Shown: positions 1-10,040, numbered from the stretch's first letter. The stretch is 64,000 nt of DNA from Duganella sp. Root1480D1 (GCF_001427305.1 NZ_LMFZ01000008.1:55315-119314), one strand, 5' to 3'. A program made the numbers and translations. Notes: generated from the sequence alone by a model not told the origin.

Positions 1-2
1 TC

Positions 3-512
3 GCTGCGGCGCTGCTGCACGATCCGCAACTGCTGATCCTCGACGAGCCAACCGTGGGCGTCGATCCGCAAAGCCGCAATGCCATCTTCGACACGCTGGA
101 AGCGCTGAAAGCGCAGGGCCGCTCCCTGATCTACACCAGCCATTACATGGAAGAAGTGGAACGGCTGGCGGATCATATTGTGATCATCGACCACGGCAAG
201 GTACTGGCCGATGCGCCGCCGGCGGAGCTGTATCGCCGCCTGCCGACGCAAGCTGCGCTGCAGGTTGAACTGGCAAATCCCGATATCCTGCCTGCTGAAT
301 TGCTGGTTGCCGCGCTGGCCGGCCTGCCGGGTGTGGCCGCTGTGCGCCGCGATGGCGTTGCGCTGGACATCAGCCTGCACGGCGCGGCCCATGCCGCACC
401 TGTGCTGCGCTGGCTGGACGAACAAGGCCACACGCTGGCCCATTTCGCCACCGCCCGCACCAAGCTGGAAGATATCTTCCTTTCCCTGACTGGCCGCACC
501 TTGCGCGACTGA
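3..512 (+). CDS. ABC transporter ATP-binding protein, C-terminal part (5' end outside window)
   Basis: The reading frame is open from the first base of the window, so the start codon lies upstream; 169 residues are visible. They include the Walker B/D-loop stretch LLILDEPTVGVDP followed by the H-loop YTSHYMEEVERLADH, which are diagnostic of an ABC nucleotide-binding subunit; Walker A and the signature motif must be upstream. The tail (about 90 residues after the H-loop) ends in KLEDIFLSLTGR, a typical ending of DrrA/CcmA-type exporter ATPases. It drives the ABC-2 permease that starts ten bases downstream. Together they would form an exporter of unknown substrate (drug, lipid or polysaccharide type). 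Confidence 0.93.
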   Translation, partial: AAALLHDPQLLILDEPTVGVDPQSRNAIFDTLEALKAQGRSLIYTSHYMEEVERLADHIVIIDHGKVLADAPPAELYRRLPTQAALQVELANPDILPAELLVAALAGLPGVAAVRRDGVALDISLHGAAHAAPVLRWLDEQGHTLAHFATARTKLEDIFLSLTGRTLRD

Positions 513-521
513 GGAATTCCG

Positions 522-1805
522 ATGACAGCAATTATTGCAATGATCCGTAAGGACCTGATCCTCTACCTGAACGACAAGCGCGCGCTGATGCTTAACCTGC
601 TGATGCCGATCGTGCTGGCGGCCTTCTTTGGTTCGCTGTTCGGCGGTGCGGGCAGCGGCAACAACAGCAAGATAGAAATCGGCCTGGTACAGCAGGACAG
701 CAGCGTGATCGGCCGCAAGGTAGGCGATTCGCTGAAGGCCGATGGCACGTTGACGGTCAAGGAAATGAGCCTTCAGGAGGCGCAGGACAAAGTCCGCTCC
801 GGCAAGCTGATGGTGGCTGTGGTGATCCCGGCTGGCTTTGGCGATGCGGCTGGCAAGTCGCTGTTCCAGCCTGGCGACAAGCCGGAACTGCCTGTGTATT
901 ACGACCCTTCGCAGTCGACCGTGCTGGCGATGGTGAAAGGTCTCCTGACGCAGCACGTCATGCAAGGTGTTACGGGCGAGGTAATGGGCGGTAGTGCAAC
1001 CGGCGCCAAATTCACCGACGACAGCTTGAAGAAGCTGGAAGCTTCGCCTGCGAACGAAGACAAGGAGGCGCTGGTTAGCTTGCTGGGCAGCCTGAAGAAA
1101 TTCCAGGAGCGTGAGGCAGCCAAGCCGGCGAAGGAATCGGGCAGCAGCGGCGGTGGCTTAAGCGTGCCGTTCACGACCAAGGACGAGGCACTGAGTTCGG
1201 GGCCGAAGTACAACGCCTATGCGCACGCGTTTGCGGGCATGGGAGTTCAGTTCATCCTGTTCACGGGAATTGATGTTGGCATCGGCATCCTACTGGCGCG
1301 CCGCATGGGGATCTGGAATCGCTTGCTGGCAGCGCCTATCACGATGTCACAAGTGCTGGTGTCGCGAGCGCTGTCCGGCGCCATGATTGCGGCGGGGTTG
1401 ATGGTGGCGATCTTCTTCGCGGCGATGCTGATGTTTAAGGTAGAGGTGACCAATGTGGTGGGCTTCGCATTGGTTGTCGTGGCGTTTGCGCTGATGACGG
1501 CTTCGTTCGGCTTGCTGATTGCGGCGTTTGGCAAGACGCCGGAGGCGGCGCGCGGGCTGGCGACGTTTGCCACCTTGATCCTGGTGATGCTGGGTGGCGC
1601 TTGGGTGCCGACGTTTGTGTTCCCGGCGTGGATGCAGCAATTGACCGTTGTGGTGCCGACGCGCTGGGCGGTGGATGGGCTGGATGCCATGACCTGGCGC
1701 GGGTTGGGGATGGATGTGGCGCTGCAGACTGCGGGTGTGCAGCTGGCGTTTGCTGCGGTGTTTGGGGTGCTGGCGATCTGGCGCTTCCGCGCTCAAACTC
1801 GGTAA
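522..1805 (+). CDS. ABC-2 type transporter permease
   Basis: 427 residues. One N-terminal membrane helix (residues about 20-45, starting after KDLILYLNDKRALMLN) is followed by a long, mostly soluble region (about 50-235) and five or six helices in the C-terminal half, the arrangement of ABC-2/DrrB/YhgE-like permeases of the ABC2_membrane_3 type. The start ATG lies 10 bp after the ATPase stop, with GAGGA overlapping that stop as ribosome binding site, so the two genes are co-transcribed and probably translationally coupled. Substrate cannot be read from sequence. Confidence 0.9.
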   Translation: MTAIIAMIRKDLILYLNDKRALMLNLLMPIVLAAFFGSLFGGAGSGNNSKIEIGLVQQDSSVIGRKVGDSLKADGTLTVKEMSLQEAQDKVRSGKLMVAVVIPAGFGDAAGKSLFQPGDKPELPVYYDPSQSTVLAMVKGLLTQHVMQGVTGEVMGGSATGAKFTDDSLKKLEASPANEDKEALVSLLGSLKKFQEREAAKPAKESGSSGGGLSVPFTTKDEALSSGPKYNAYAHAFAGMGVQFILFTGIDVGIGILLARRMGIWNRLLAAPITMSQVLVSRALSGAMIAAGLMVAIFFAAMLMFKVEVTNVVGFALVVVAFALMTASFGLLIAAFGKTPEAARGLATFATLILVMLGGAWVPTFVFPAWMQQLTVVVPTRWAVDGLDAMTWRGLGMDVALQTAGVQLAFAAVFGVLAIWRFRAQTR

Positions 1806-1915
1806 AGCAGGCTCTGCCCCACAAACAGCAGCCCAGTGATTTGAAAGTGTCTGCCCAATGGGGACCTGTGGCCAGCAGCTGCCCACCGTCACATCCGGAA
1901 GTCGAGGAGCATCTA

Positions 1916-2260
1916 GTGCTGAACGAACTGGAAAGAAAGAGGATTGAACGTGTTGTCGGAGCCTTCGTCGCAAGGCGGCGTCCGCCTGTCCACATTCGAA
2001 AAGAAGTTGACCTTGATTTCAGGATTGCAGGACAGAGCATAGAAATTTTTGAGATTCGACCCGTATGGCAAGGGAACGGAGAAACGAATGAAAATCCTAT
2101 CGCGAAAGCGACGTTTGTCAGGACACGCGGCGATTGGCAATTGTATTGGCAGCGCAGAGACTTGAAGTGGCACCGTTATGAGCCGTTGCCAGCGGTGCGA
2201 TCAATTGAAGATGTCATTGCCGAGATTGACGCGGATCCGTGTGCCTGCTTCTGGGGATAA
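1916..2260 (+). CDS. DUF3024 domain-containing protein
   Basis: 114 residues from a GTG start at 1916, chosen because GAGGAG sits six bases upstream (1904-1909) and because the family begins with the NELERKRIERVV helix; a longer frame upstream only runs back into the permease gene. The pattern EGQS/AGQSIEIFEIRP, then ATFVRTRGDWQLYWQRRDLKWHRY, and the ending ACFWG match my recollection of DUF3024, a small protein family of unknown function common in proteobacteria. It is free-standing and is the first gene of a patch of accessory-looking genes. Confidence 0.8.
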   Translation: MLNELERKRIERVVGAFVARRRPPVHIRKEVDLDFRIAGQSIEIFEIRPVWQGNGETNENPIAKATFVRTRGDWQLYWQRRDLKWHRYEPLPAVRSIEDVIAEIDADPCACFWG

Positions 2261-2357
2261 TTCGGTAGCGCAGTACAGTGTGCGTTGACCCGGCCGAGTT
2301 CGGCCATTTGCGGACGCCTATTGTGCCGCCAGATTCAAGACGATTATCCTTTGAGAC

Positions 2358-2837
2358 ATGAATTTTAGAGAACTAGAACAGCTTGGTGAAGCGGACCTGT
2401 CGATATGTGGACTGCGGCTTTGGATCCATGGGCGCCAGTTTCCTGACGCAACCGACTATTGGGATGGAAATTGGCTCCGCGTTACTGCCTCTTGCATCTA
2501 TCCTCATTCTGCGGTTCGAATTCAGAATATCGCCTGTGTTCGTACTGACGAAGTGGCAAGTTTGCTAGCTGGCTGTGAGAAACTGTATTCGACGTTAAGC
2601 GGCAAAGCCGAACTGAAATGTATGGAGCCGTATATCTCGGTCGAATTTTCGGGCTCCGCTCGTGGCCACATTGGGGTCAATCTTTCGGTTACTCCTGATC
2701 ACATCAAGGAGACCCATGATTACGAAGATGAGATCGACCAGTCGTACCTTCCTGCGATCATCAGTTCGTGCGAAGCCATTCTTGTAAAATATCCAATCCG
2801 CGACCCTGGTATGAAAACCCGGCCCATTGCGGGTTGA
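2358..2837 (+). CDS. WapI-like immunity family protein (orphan)
   Basis: 159 residues, clearly lower in GC than the surrounding core genes. The early motif HGRQFPDATDYWDGNWL is the hallmark I associate with the WapI family of immunity proteins, which neutralise contact-dependent or polymorphic toxins; the rest is a mixed alpha/beta domain. No toxin gene is adjacent, so if functional it would be an orphan immunity protein protecting against kin toxins. The start has no strong ribosome binding site. An alternative is an uncharacterised stand-alone member of the same fold. Confidence 0.5.
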   Translation: MNFRELEQLGEADLSICGLRLWIHGRQFPDATDYWDGNWLRVTASCIYPHSAVRIQNIACVRTDEVASLLAGCEKLYSTLSGKAELKCMEPYISVEFSGSARGHIGVNLSVTPDHIKETHDYEDEIDQSYLPAIISSCEAILVKYPIRDPGMKTRPIAG

Positions 2838-3047
2838 TCAACTGTTCGCTCCGGCGGATTCCTGCAATCGGCCAATAGCGGCCGGTTGGACTGCTTCCCT
2901 AAAGCAGTCGTCCAGGCGTACACGTTTCTTACCTGGCAGCGACTAGCTGTCCAGGCTTTGTTAAACGACAGCTCGCCATGTTAATCTGGCATTTGGGTTA
3001 TTTATAACAAGTTCGACCGCAAAGTCGAAGGCTGGGGAGGAATAAGA

Positions 3048-4718
3048 ATGATTTCGTCGTTTCAGCTTAAGTTTGGCCGCTCCCCGGGAGCGACCGCGGA
3101 AGCGATCTCAGCGACGCCCGTGACAGTATTCGTCGGTCCGAACAACTCCGGAAAGAGCCGAGTCTTACGGGAAGTCGAACGCTACTGCAGAACCGGCCAG
3201 AATGACGCCAATGACCTGCTGCTCGCGGAGCTGACCTTCGCCGGACTAACTTCGGACCGCACAGCCCAATCGATTGAGCGGATTCGCCAGCCCCCTCATC
3301 CGGGCGAGGCGCAGCATGTCGATCATATCTTCGTAGGTAGCAAGTACGGGCGACAGCAGGTGCCTGTTGCGTCGCTCCAGCAGTTCCTACAGACCCCCAC
3401 CTCAAATGTGTCTGCGTTCTGCCAGTGGTATTTAAAACACCTAACACTTATGCTTGACGGAAGCAGTCGCATCGGCCTCGTGGGCCAGCAAGGAGCTGGC
3501 GATCTTCAGCGCCCCCCAGAGAGTAGCTTTCAGGTTCTTTTCCGAGACGACGCCAAGCGGCACGAAGTGCGGAGAATCGTATTCGATGCTTTCGGTCGGC
3601 ACTTTGTCTTAGACCCGACCAATCTGGGGCAGCTACGAATCCGGCTTTCTGATCGAGCTCCACGAGACGACATGGAAGAACGGGGTATCCATGCGGACGC
3701 CGTCCGATTTCATGCTTCCGCTCAGGTCATTGATGAGGCGAGCGACGGGGTAAAGGCCTTCACCGGCATCATTACAGAAGTCATGGCTGGAGATCCGAGT
3801 GTGGTGCTTGTTGACGAACCTGAAGCCTTTTTGCATCCATCACTTGCCTCAAAACTAGCGCAAGAGGTTGCCCGTGCAGCGCTGTCCGCAGACAAGAGGG
3901 TCTTCGTGTCAACGCACAGCCCTCAGTTCGTGATGGGATGCATCCAGTCAGGTGCCCCCGTAAACATCATTAGGCTCACATACAGAGGTGGAGTGGCTAC
4001 GGCGCGGATTCTCCCGAGCGACGAAATTCTGGAACTCATGAGGCATCCACTGCTGCGCTCGACCGGGCTGCTAAGTGGCCTCTTCTACGAATTTGTGGTG
4101 GTTACCGAGTCGGATGCGGATCGAGCGTTCTATCAAGAAATCAATGAGCGGTTGCTTCAGTTCAAGCCTGAATGGGGCATCCCGAATTGCCTATTTTTGA
4201 ACGCCCAGAATAAGCAAACGGTGCAGACGTTGCTGAGGCCGTTGCGAAAACTTGGAATACCTGCTGCTGGCGTTGTGGACGTGGACGTTCTGAAGGATGG
4301 TGGGTCGAACTGGACCAACCTGCTGTCGAGTGCGGATGTTCCCCAACTCTCACATGGGTCGTTTGCGACGTTGCGAGTGGCAGTGAAGAATGCGATGGAC
4401 GCAACCGGCAAAGACATGAAGCGGGACGGGGGCCTGGCGATCCTTAGCGGCGCAGACAGGCAGGCGGCAGAGGATCTGCTCAATCAACTTAGACAGTATG
4501 GAATTTTTGCAATTCCTGGAGGCGAACTAGAGTCTTGGATGAAGGGTCTCGGGGCTAGTGGCCACGGGCCTACGTGGTTGATAGATGTCTTTGAGCGTAT
4601 GGGAGAGGATCCTAGCAATGCCAACTATGTCCGCCCGAATGCGGGGGACGTATGGGAGTTTGTACGTGATATCAGAAGCTGGCTGGTAGATCCGGCGCGA
4701 AAGGGCATTCCCGCATGA
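3048..4718 (+). CDS. OLD-family ATPase with TOPRIM-like nuclease domain
   Basis: 556 residues. Walker A GPNNSGKS lies at residues 30-37, Walker B VVLVDEPEAFLHPSLASKL near 250, and the switch histidine in FVSTHSPQF near 290, all as in AAA15/OLD ATPases. The C-terminal part carries VVVTESDADRAFYQEINERL (TOPRIM glutamate) and GVVDVDVLKDGG (DxD), arranged like the TOPRIM nuclease of OLD proteins. Such proteins act in phage defence alone (P2 OLD) or with partners (Gabija GajA, some retrons). No helicase, reverse transcriptase or toxin partner is adjacent, so a class-1, stand-alone role is the simplest reading. GGAGGAATAAG precedes the ATG. GC is below that of the flanking core genes, suggesting acquisition by transfer. 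Confidence 0.8.
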   Translation: MISSFQLKFGRSPGATAEAISATPVTVFVGPNNSGKSRVLREVERYCRTGQNDANDLLLAELTFAGLTSDRTAQSIERIRQPPHPGEAQHVDHIFVGSKYGRQQVPVASLQQFLQTPTSNVSAFCQWYLKHLTLMLDGSSRIGLVGQQGAGDLQRPPESSFQVLFRDDAKRHEVRRIVFDAFGRHFVLDPTNLGQLRIRLSDRAPRDDMEERGIHADAVRFHASAQVIDEASDGVKAFTGIITEVMAGDPSVVLVDEPEAFLHPSLASKLAQEVARAALSADKRVFVSTHSPQFVMGCIQSGAPVNIIRLTYRGGVATARILPSDEILELMRHPLLRSTGLLSGLFYEFVVVTESDADRAFYQEINERLLQFKPEWGIPNCLFLNAQNKQTVQTLLRPLRKLGIPAAGVVDVDVLKDGGSNWTNLLSSADVPQLSHGSFATLRVAVKNAMDATGKDMKRDGGLAILSGADRQAAEDLLNQLRQYGIFAIPGGELESWMKGLGASGHGPTWLIDVFERMGEDPSNANYVRPNAGDVWEFVRDIRSWLVDPARKGIPA

Positions 4719-4758
4719 CGCGTGGTGAGTGGCGGTCGAACAGGTCAGTCAACACGGA

Positions 4759-4792
4759 CGTTGCTACGGCTGGCTGGCCCGCCGTAGCAACG
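4759..4792 (+). terminator. Stem-loop after OLD gene
   Basis: Twelve-base perfect arms CGTTGCTACGGC (4759-4770) and GCCGTAGCAACG (4781-4792) enclose a 10-base loop, 40 bp after the OLD stop codon. There is no T-tract, so it is not a classical intrinsic terminator; it may protect the 3' end of the transcript. Confidence 0.45.
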
Positions 4793-4798
4793 CCAGTT

Positions 4799-4816
4799 AC
4801 CTCCGACGTTGGAGGT
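4799..4816. repeat. Small inverted repeat
   Basis: ACCTCC (4799-4804) and GGAGGT (4811-4816) form a 6-bp stem with a 6-base loop, directly after the larger stem-loop at 4759-4792. On its own it is weak; it is listed as the second member of a run of three hairpins. Confidence 0.35.
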
Positions 4817-4845
4817 CCGCTTCTGTCGCGCGCGAAGGTCAGCTC

Positions 4846-4881
4846 AGGGGGGGCTATGTAAAGGTTTACATAGCGCCCCCT
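4846..4881. repeat. Long near-perfect palindrome
   Basis: A 10-bp perfect stem GCTATGTAAA / TTTACATAGC (4853-4862 and 4865-4874) separated by GG is extended outward by a G-run and C-run (4846-4852 and 4875-4881) with a single mismatch, giving 17 paired positions. The AT-rich core flanked by GC arms resembles a recombinase or regulator binding site more than a terminator. Confidence 0.5.
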
Positions 4882-5199
4882 ATGCGCAGGTGACACGAGA
4901 ATGATGGTTCCGGCCCCCGTAGCGGCGGGCCTTGGTGGCCGGATCTATCTATGCATAGTTACAGCGCCTACAGGAACAGCATGAGTGAGTCTGGTGCCCG
5001 GAACTACGCATGCTGGCATCGGGCGGCACAAGTCCGGCGAGCGCCTTTTCCTTCATTGCTGGATCGGCCTCGACGTAGCGGTGGGTAAACTATGTCCAGA
5101 TCTACGCTGATCGACCTCGCGAAATGCCAAGCTACGACTGAACCAGCACAATAATCCTGGGACGACCTGCGCATAGTTGCGAACTGCGCATAGGGGGCG
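4874..5199. repeat. Region bounded by a 16-bp perfect inverted repeat
   Basis: CGCCCCCTATGCGCAG at 4874-4889 is the exact reverse complement of 5184-5199. The left arm abuts the palindrome at 4846-4881. About 326 bp lie between the outer ends, with no gene. This is compatible with a miniature inverted-repeat element or the two ends of a decayed transposon, but no target-site duplication was identified. Confidence 0.4.
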
Positions 5200-5252
5200 G
5201 AAGCTGCCCTCCGACCGGCAGCCTCCATTGCGACAAGCCTGAGCTTCGGCTT

Positions 5253-8200
5253 TTAAAGGTTCGGCGCCAGCCAGCGCTCAAGCTGCTCCTTGGCCACGGC
5301 ACGGCGAGCCGCCATGTCGATCAACTGGTCCTCGTTGATTTTCCCGACGGTGAAGTACTTCGACTGCGGGTGCGCAAAGTAGAAGCCCGAAACCGCGGCG
5401 CCAGGGAACATCGCAAACGATTCAGTTAGCTCCATCCCGATCTCATTCGCGTTGAGCACGCGGAACACATCCGCCTTCACGGTATGCTCAGGGCAGGCCG
5501 GGTAGCCAGGCGCAGGTCGAATGCCTTTGTATTCTTCCTTGATCAACTGCTCATTCGACAGCACTTCTTCCGCAGCATAGCCCCACAGGTCTTTACGCAC
5601 GCGTTCGTGCAGGTATTCCGCGAATGCCTCGGCCAGGCGGTCAGCCAGCGCCTTCAGCATGATCGACGAGTAGTCGTCATGCGCATCTTCAAAGCGCTTC
5701 TCATACTTCTCAATGCCCAGGCCCGCAGTCACTGCGAACATGCCGATGTAATCCTGCTTACCTGAATCCTTCGGTGCGATGAAGTCCGACAGGCATTGGT
5801 TTGGACGCTGCACGCCATCGATCACCGGCTTCAGGCCCTGTTGGCGCAGGCCGTAGTAGGTGAACGCCACTTCCGAGCGCGACTCGTCGGTGTAGACCTC
5901 GATGTCGTCGTCATTGACGGTATTGGCAGGCAGCAGCGCGATCACGCCATTGGCGGTCAGCCAGCGGCCTTCGATAATCTTCTTCAGCAGCGCCTTGCCT
6001 TCCTCGAATACCTTGGAGGCCGCTTCGCCGACAACTTCATCGGTCAGGATGGCAGGGAAGGGGCCGGCCAGGTCCCAGGTCTGGAAGAACGGGCCCCAGT
6101 CGATGTATTCGGAAATCGCTGCCAGGTCGACATTCTTGAACACGCGGCGGCCAACGAACTTCGGACGCACAGGAGCAAACTCCAGCTTCGCCTTGTTGGC
6201 GCGCGCAGCTTCCAGCGACACGGTCGGCAGGGCCTTCTTGTTGGCGTGCTGCTCGCGGATGCGGGCGTAGTCGTGGTCAAGTTCTTCCACGAACTTGCTG
6301 CGCTGTTCGTCGGTCAGCAGTGACTGCGCCACCGACACCGAGCGCGAAGCATCTGGCACATATACCACCGGGCCTTCGTAGTTGTGGGCGATCTTCACCG
6401 CAGTGTGGGCACGGCTGGTGGTCGCTCCGCCGATCAGCAGCGGAATCTTCATCATGCGGAAGTGCTCGTCGCGCTGCATTTCCTTAGCAACGTGCGCCAT
6501 TTCTTCCAGCGATGGCGTGATCAGGCCGGACAGGCCGATGATGTCGGCGTTTTCCAGCTTGGCGCGTGCCAGGATCTCGGAGGCCGGCACCATCACGCCC
6601 ATGTTCACAACTTCAAAGTTATTACACTGCAGGACCACGGACACGATGTTCTTGCCGATATCGTGCACGTCGCCTTTTACGGTCGCGATCACGATCTTGC
6701 CTTTCGGCTTGGCGACGATGCCGGTACGCGCTTCTTCCGCCTTCTTTTCTTCCTCGATGTAAGGAATCAGGTGGGCTACTGCCTGTTTCATCACGCGCGC
6801 CGACTTCACCACCTGCGGCAGGAACATCTTGCCCTGGCCGAACAGGTCGCCAACGATATTCATGCCGTCCATCAGCGGGCCTTCGATCACATTGATCGGC
6901 CGGCCGCCGCTATTGAACACCTGCAGGCGCATCTCCTCCGTGTCGTCGGTGATGAACTGGGTGATGCCGTGCACCAGCGCGTGCGCCAGGCGTTTTTCGA
7001 CCGGCGCATTGCGCCACTCCAGGTTCGCAGTCTCTTGCTTGGCGCCGCCCTTCAGCGTCGCCGCGAATTCGATCATGCGCTCGGTGGCGTCTTCGCGGCG
7101 GTTCAGCACCACGTCTTCCACACGCTCGCGCAGTTCGGCCGGCAGGTCGTCATACACGCCCACCATGCCGGCGTTGACGATACCCATGGTCATGCCAGCC
7201 TTGATGGCGTGGTACAGGAACACGGTGTGGATTGCTTCACGCGCCGGGTCGTTGCCGCGGAAGGAGAACGATACGTTCGACACGCCGCCGGAAATCTTCG
7301 CGTGGGGCAGGTTGTTCTTGATCCAGCGCGTGGCTTCGATGAAGTCCACCGCGTAGTTGTTGTGCTCTTCGATACCGGTTGCCACCGCGAAGATGTTCGG
7401 GTCGAAGATGATGTCTTCCGGCGGGAAGCCGACTTTCCCGGTCAGCACCTTGTATGCGCGTTCGCAGATTTCGATCTTGCGGGCGAAGGTGTCGGCCTGG
7501 CCAGTTTCATCGAATGCCATCACGATGACAGCAGCGCCGTAGCGGCGGCACAGTTTCGCCTGGCGAATGAATTCTTCCTCGCCTTCCTTCATGGAGATAG
7601 AGTTCACCACGGCCTTGCCCTGCACGCACTTCAGGCCTGCTTCGATCACCGACCACTTGGAGGAGTCGATCATGATCGGCACGCGAGAGATATCAGGCTC
7701 GGAAGCGATCAGGTTCAGGAAGCGGGTCATGGCGGCCTGGGAATCCAGCATCGCCTCGTCCATATTGATGTCGATGACCTGGGCGCCGTTTTCCACCTGC
7801 TGGCGTGCGACCGACAGCGCCTCGTCGTACTGCTCGTTCAGGATCATGCGCGCAAAGGCTTTGGAGCCGGTCACGTTGGTGCGCTCGCCGACGTTGACGA
7901 ACAGCGAATCGTCATCGATGGTGAACGGCTCCAGGCCGGACAGGCGCTGCGCCACAGGCACGTGCGGCAGCTTGCGCGGCGCGGCGGCGGACAGTAGCTT
8001 GGCGACGGCGGCGATGTGGTCGGGCGTGGTGCCGCAACAGCCTCCGGCCACGTTGATGAAGCCCGCATCGGCGAACTCGCGCAGCAGGCGCGAAGTGTCT
8101 TCCGGCAGTTCGTCGAAGCCGGTATCGCTCATAGGGTTGGGCAGGCCGGCGTTCGGATAGATACAAACAAAGGTATCGGCGATCTGCGACAGCTCTTCGG

Positions 8201-9020
8201 CGTATGGACGCATCAGGGTCGCGCCCAGCGCGCAGTTCAGGCCAATGGTCAGCGGCCTGGCGTGGCGCACCGAATTCCAGAAGGCCGGCACGGTCTGGCC
8301 GGACAGGATGCGGCCGGAGGCGTCGGTCACGGTGCCGGAGATCATCAGCGGCAGGCGTTCGATTTCCGGGCGCTCGTCGAAGTACTGGTCAATCGCGAAC
8401 AGCGCAGCCTTGCAGTTCAGGGTATCGAAGATGGTTTCCACCAGCAGCACGTCGGCGCCGCCATCCACCAGGCCGCGCACCTGCTCGTAGTAAGCCGCGA
8501 CCAGTTGGTCGAAGGTGACGTTACGCGCGGCCGGGTCGTTCACGTCCGGCGAAATGGACGCGGTCTTCGGGGTCGGGCCCAAGGCGCCGCAGACGAAGCG
8601 CGGCTTGTCTGCGGTGGAATATTTGGCGGTGGCAGCCTTTGCCAGTTTCGCCGCTTCCACGTTCATCTCATAGGCCAGGTGGGCCATGAAATAGTCGTCC
8701 TGCGCGATAGAGGTCGCACCAAAGGTATTGGTTTCGATCAGGTCTGCGCCCGCAGCCAGGTAACGTTCATGGATTTCCTGGATCACCTGGGGCTGCGTCA
8801 GCGTCAGCAGCTCGTTATTGCCTTTGACGAACAGCTCGCGGTGACCACTGCCTTGCGGTGCCGCGAAATCGGCGAAGCGCTCGCCGCGATATGCTTTTTC
8901 ATCCAGCTTGTACTGCTGGATGATGGTGCCCATCGCGCCATCCAGGAACATGATGCGCTTCGCAAGGATCTCGCGGAGCTGGGCTTCGGTCTTGGATGCT
9001 GGACGGGGCGTGTTAGTCAT
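5253..9020 (-). CDS. metH: Cobalamin-dependent methionine synthase
   Basis: 1255 residues, normal full length for MetH. It transfers a methyl group from 5-methyltetrahydrofolate to homocysteine, the last step of methionine synthesis. Domains in order: homocysteine-binding barrel (about 1-330; zinc cysteines in GLNCALG and [10 protein letters not shown]), pterin-binding barrel (about 360-620; [11 protein letters not shown]), the helical cap and B12 domain (about 660-900; cobalt-ligating histidine in GDVHDIGKN), and the AdoMet reactivation domain (about 930-1255; [12 protein letters not shown]). All key motifs are intact. It is a single gene with a LysR gene 114 bp upstream on the same strand; that gap is too short for a cobalamin riboswitch. 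Confidence 0.98.
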   Translation of the reverse strand: MTNTPRPASKTEAQLREILAKRIMFLDGAMGTIIQQYKLDEKAYRGERFADFAAPQGSGHRELFVKGNNELLTLTQPQVIQEIHERYLAAGADLIETNTFGATSIAQDDYFMAHLAYEMNVEAAKLAKAATAKYSTADKPRFVCGALGPTPKTASISPDVNDPAARNVTFDQLVAAYYEQVRGLVDGGADVLLVETIFDTLNCKAALFAIDQYFDERPEIERLPLMISGTVTDASGRILSGQTVPAFWNSVRHARPLTIGLNCALGATLMRPYAEELSQIADTFVCIYPNAGLPNPMSDTGFDELPEDTSRLLREFADAGFINVAGGCCGTTPDHIAAVAKLLSAAAPRKLPHVPVAQRLSGLEPFTIDDDSLFVNVGERTNVTGSKAFARMILNEQYDEALSVARQQVENGAQVIDINMDEAMLDSQAAMTRFLNLIASEPDISRVPIMIDSSKWSVIEAGLKCVQGKAVVNSISMKEGEEEFIRQAKLCRRYGAAVIVMAFDETGQADTFARKIEICERAYKVLTGKVGFPPEDIIFDPNIFAVATGIEEHNNYAVDFIEATRWIKNNLPHAKISGGVSNVSFSFRGNDPAREAIHTVFLYHAIKAGMTMGIVNAGMVGVYDDLPAELRERVEDVVLNRREDATERMIEFAATLKGGAKQETANLEWRNAPVEKRLAHALVHGITQFITDDTEEMRLQVFNSGGRPINVIEGPLMDGMNIVGDLFGQGKMFLPQVVKSARVMKQAVAHLIPYIEEEKKAEEARTGIVAKPKGKIVIATVKGDVHDIGKNIVSVVLQCNNFEVVNMGVMVPASEILARAKLENADIIGLSGLITPSLEEMAHVAKEMQRDEHFRMMKIPLLIGGATTSRAHTAVKIAHNYEGPVVYVPDASRSVSVAQSLLTDEQRSKFVEELDHDYARIREQHANKKALPTVSLEAARANKAKLEFAPVRPKFVGRRVFKNVDLAAISEYIDWGPFFQTWDLAGPFPAILTDEVVGEAASKVFEEGKALLKKIIEGRWLTANGVIALLPANTVNDDDIEVYTDESRSEVAFTYYGLRQQGLKPVIDGVQRPNQCLSDFIAPKDSGKQDYIGMFAVTAGLGIEKYEKRFEDAHDDYSSIMLKALADRLAEAFAEYLHERVRKDLWGYAAEEVLSNEQLIKEEYKGIRPAPGYPACPEHTVKADVFRVLNANEIGMELTESFAMFPGAAVSGFYFAHPQSKYFTVGKINEDQLIDMAARRAVAKEQLERWLAPNL

Positions 9021-9134
9021 TTTGATATCGCGGAATTGGGCAACGTGGACCTGAAATTATACGGCAAAGCAGCATTTTCCCCCGGCCACCGGCCCCGGCG
9101 GCCGATACAAATTCGGCATTTGCTTATTCCGATT

Positions 9135-10040
9135 TCATTCTTCGGAGATGGCGGCGTAGCGTTCGGCCAGGTAGTCGAGCAGGGCGCGCACCGAGGGCAG
9201 CATGCCGCGCCGGGAAGGGTAGACGGCATGGATTACCTCGCGCCGAGGGGCCCAGTCGGGCAGCAGGCGCACCAGGGCGCCTGTGGCCAGTTGTTCCTTC
9301 ACCATCAATAGAGGCAGCTGGACCACGCCCACCCCGGCCACGGCGGCGTTGCGCAGGGCGATCATGTCGGTGGTGATGAAGCGCGGCTGGTGGAATACCG
9401 TGGCCTGGGCGCCGCCGGGCCCGAACAGCTCCCAGCTATGGGTCTGTTGCGGCTGGCCGAGGCCGAGGCTGGGCCAGCCAGTCAGGGCGGCGGGAGCGGA
9501 AGGCATGCCCATGCGCTCCACCAGCGCCGGGCTGGCAGCCAGGCAGATGGCGCGGTCGGCCAATTGCCGCACGATTAACTCGCTGTCTTCCAGCGGCAGC
9601 GGGCGCACGCGGATCGCCACGTCGATGCCTTCCGCCACCAGGTCCACGCGGCGGTTGCTGGCTTCGAGCTGCACCTGCACCTTGGGGTTGGCGGCCATGA
9701 AGCCGGCCAGGATGTCGCCCACGTTCACATGCAGCAGGGCCACCGGGCAGGTAAGCCGCACTGTGCCGGTGGGCTCGCTGCGCAGGGCGACGATGGCGTC
9801 CTGCGCCGCCTCCGCTTCCACCAGCATGGCTTTGCAATGCTCGTAAAACGTCTGGCCTACCTCGGTCACGGTGAACTGGCGCGTGGTCCGGTGCACCAGG
9901 CGCACGCCAAGCCGCTCCTCCAGCAGGGCGATGCGGCGGCTGAGTTTTGATTTCGGCATGCCGAGCGCGCGGCCGGCTGGCGCAAAACCCCCATGTTCGA
10001 CTGCCTGGGCGAAGTAATACAGGTCGTTGAGATCTTCCAT
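9135..10040 (-). CDS. LysR-family transcriptional regulator
   Basis: 301 residues. The N-terminal winged helix-turn-helix (YYFAQAVEHGGFAPAGRALGMPKSKLSRRI split over residues 7-37) is followed by a LysR substrate-binding domain with the family's two-lobe pattern (TGTVRLTCPVAL, VDVAIRVR). It closely resembles the CrgA/DsdC-like group often placed next to pirin genes. It is divergent from pirin (10137) with a 96-bp shared intergenic region, so pirin and the hydrolase behind it are the likely targets. The inducer is unknown. Confidence 0.92.
   Translation of the reverse strand: MEDLNDLYYFAQAVEHGGFAPAGRALGMPKSKLSRRIALLEERLGVRLVHRTTRQFTVTEVGQTFYEHCKAMLVEAEAAQDAIVALRSEPTGTVRLTCPVALLHVNVGDILAGFMAANPKVQVQLEASNRRVDLVAEGIDVAIRVRPLPLEDSELIVRQLADRAICLAASPALVERMGMPSAPAALTGWPSLGLGQPQQTHSWELFGPGGAQATVFHQPRFITTDMIALRNAAVAGVGVVQLPLLMVKEQLATGALVRLLPDWAPRREVIHAVYPSRRGMLPSVRALLDYLAERYAAISEE

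Larger units (their letters stand above)
4719..5252. other. Non-coding region rich in inverted repeats
   Basis: This 534-bp gap between the OLD gene and the metH stop codon has no convincing gene. It contains three consecutive stem-loops within 4759-4881 and a 16-bp inverted repeat whose arms are 310 bp apart (4874-4889 and 5184-5199), each listed separately. The words GCGCATAG and TATGCATAG recur through it. It may be a remnant or end of a mobile element that delivered the preceding accessory genes, or it may encode a structured RNA; I cannot decide which. Confidence 0.6.

Noticed and set aside
1601..1915. N-terminal extension of the DUF3024 gene into the permease gene
   Set aside because: It is the shadow frame of the permease; the GTG at 1916 with GAGGAG is the better start.
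4981..5094. Short ORF in the inverted-repeat region
   Set aside because: No ribosome binding site, arginine/serine-rich translation without family likeness, and overlap with repeat words argue against a gene.
4719..5252. Retron-type non-coding RNA next to an OLD effector
   Set aside because: No reverse transcriptase gene is nearby and the hairpins do not form a recognisable msr-msd layout.
9021..9134. Cobalamin or SAM riboswitch before metH
   Set aside because: Only 114 bp separate metH from the upstream LysR gene and no B12-box-like sequence is visible.
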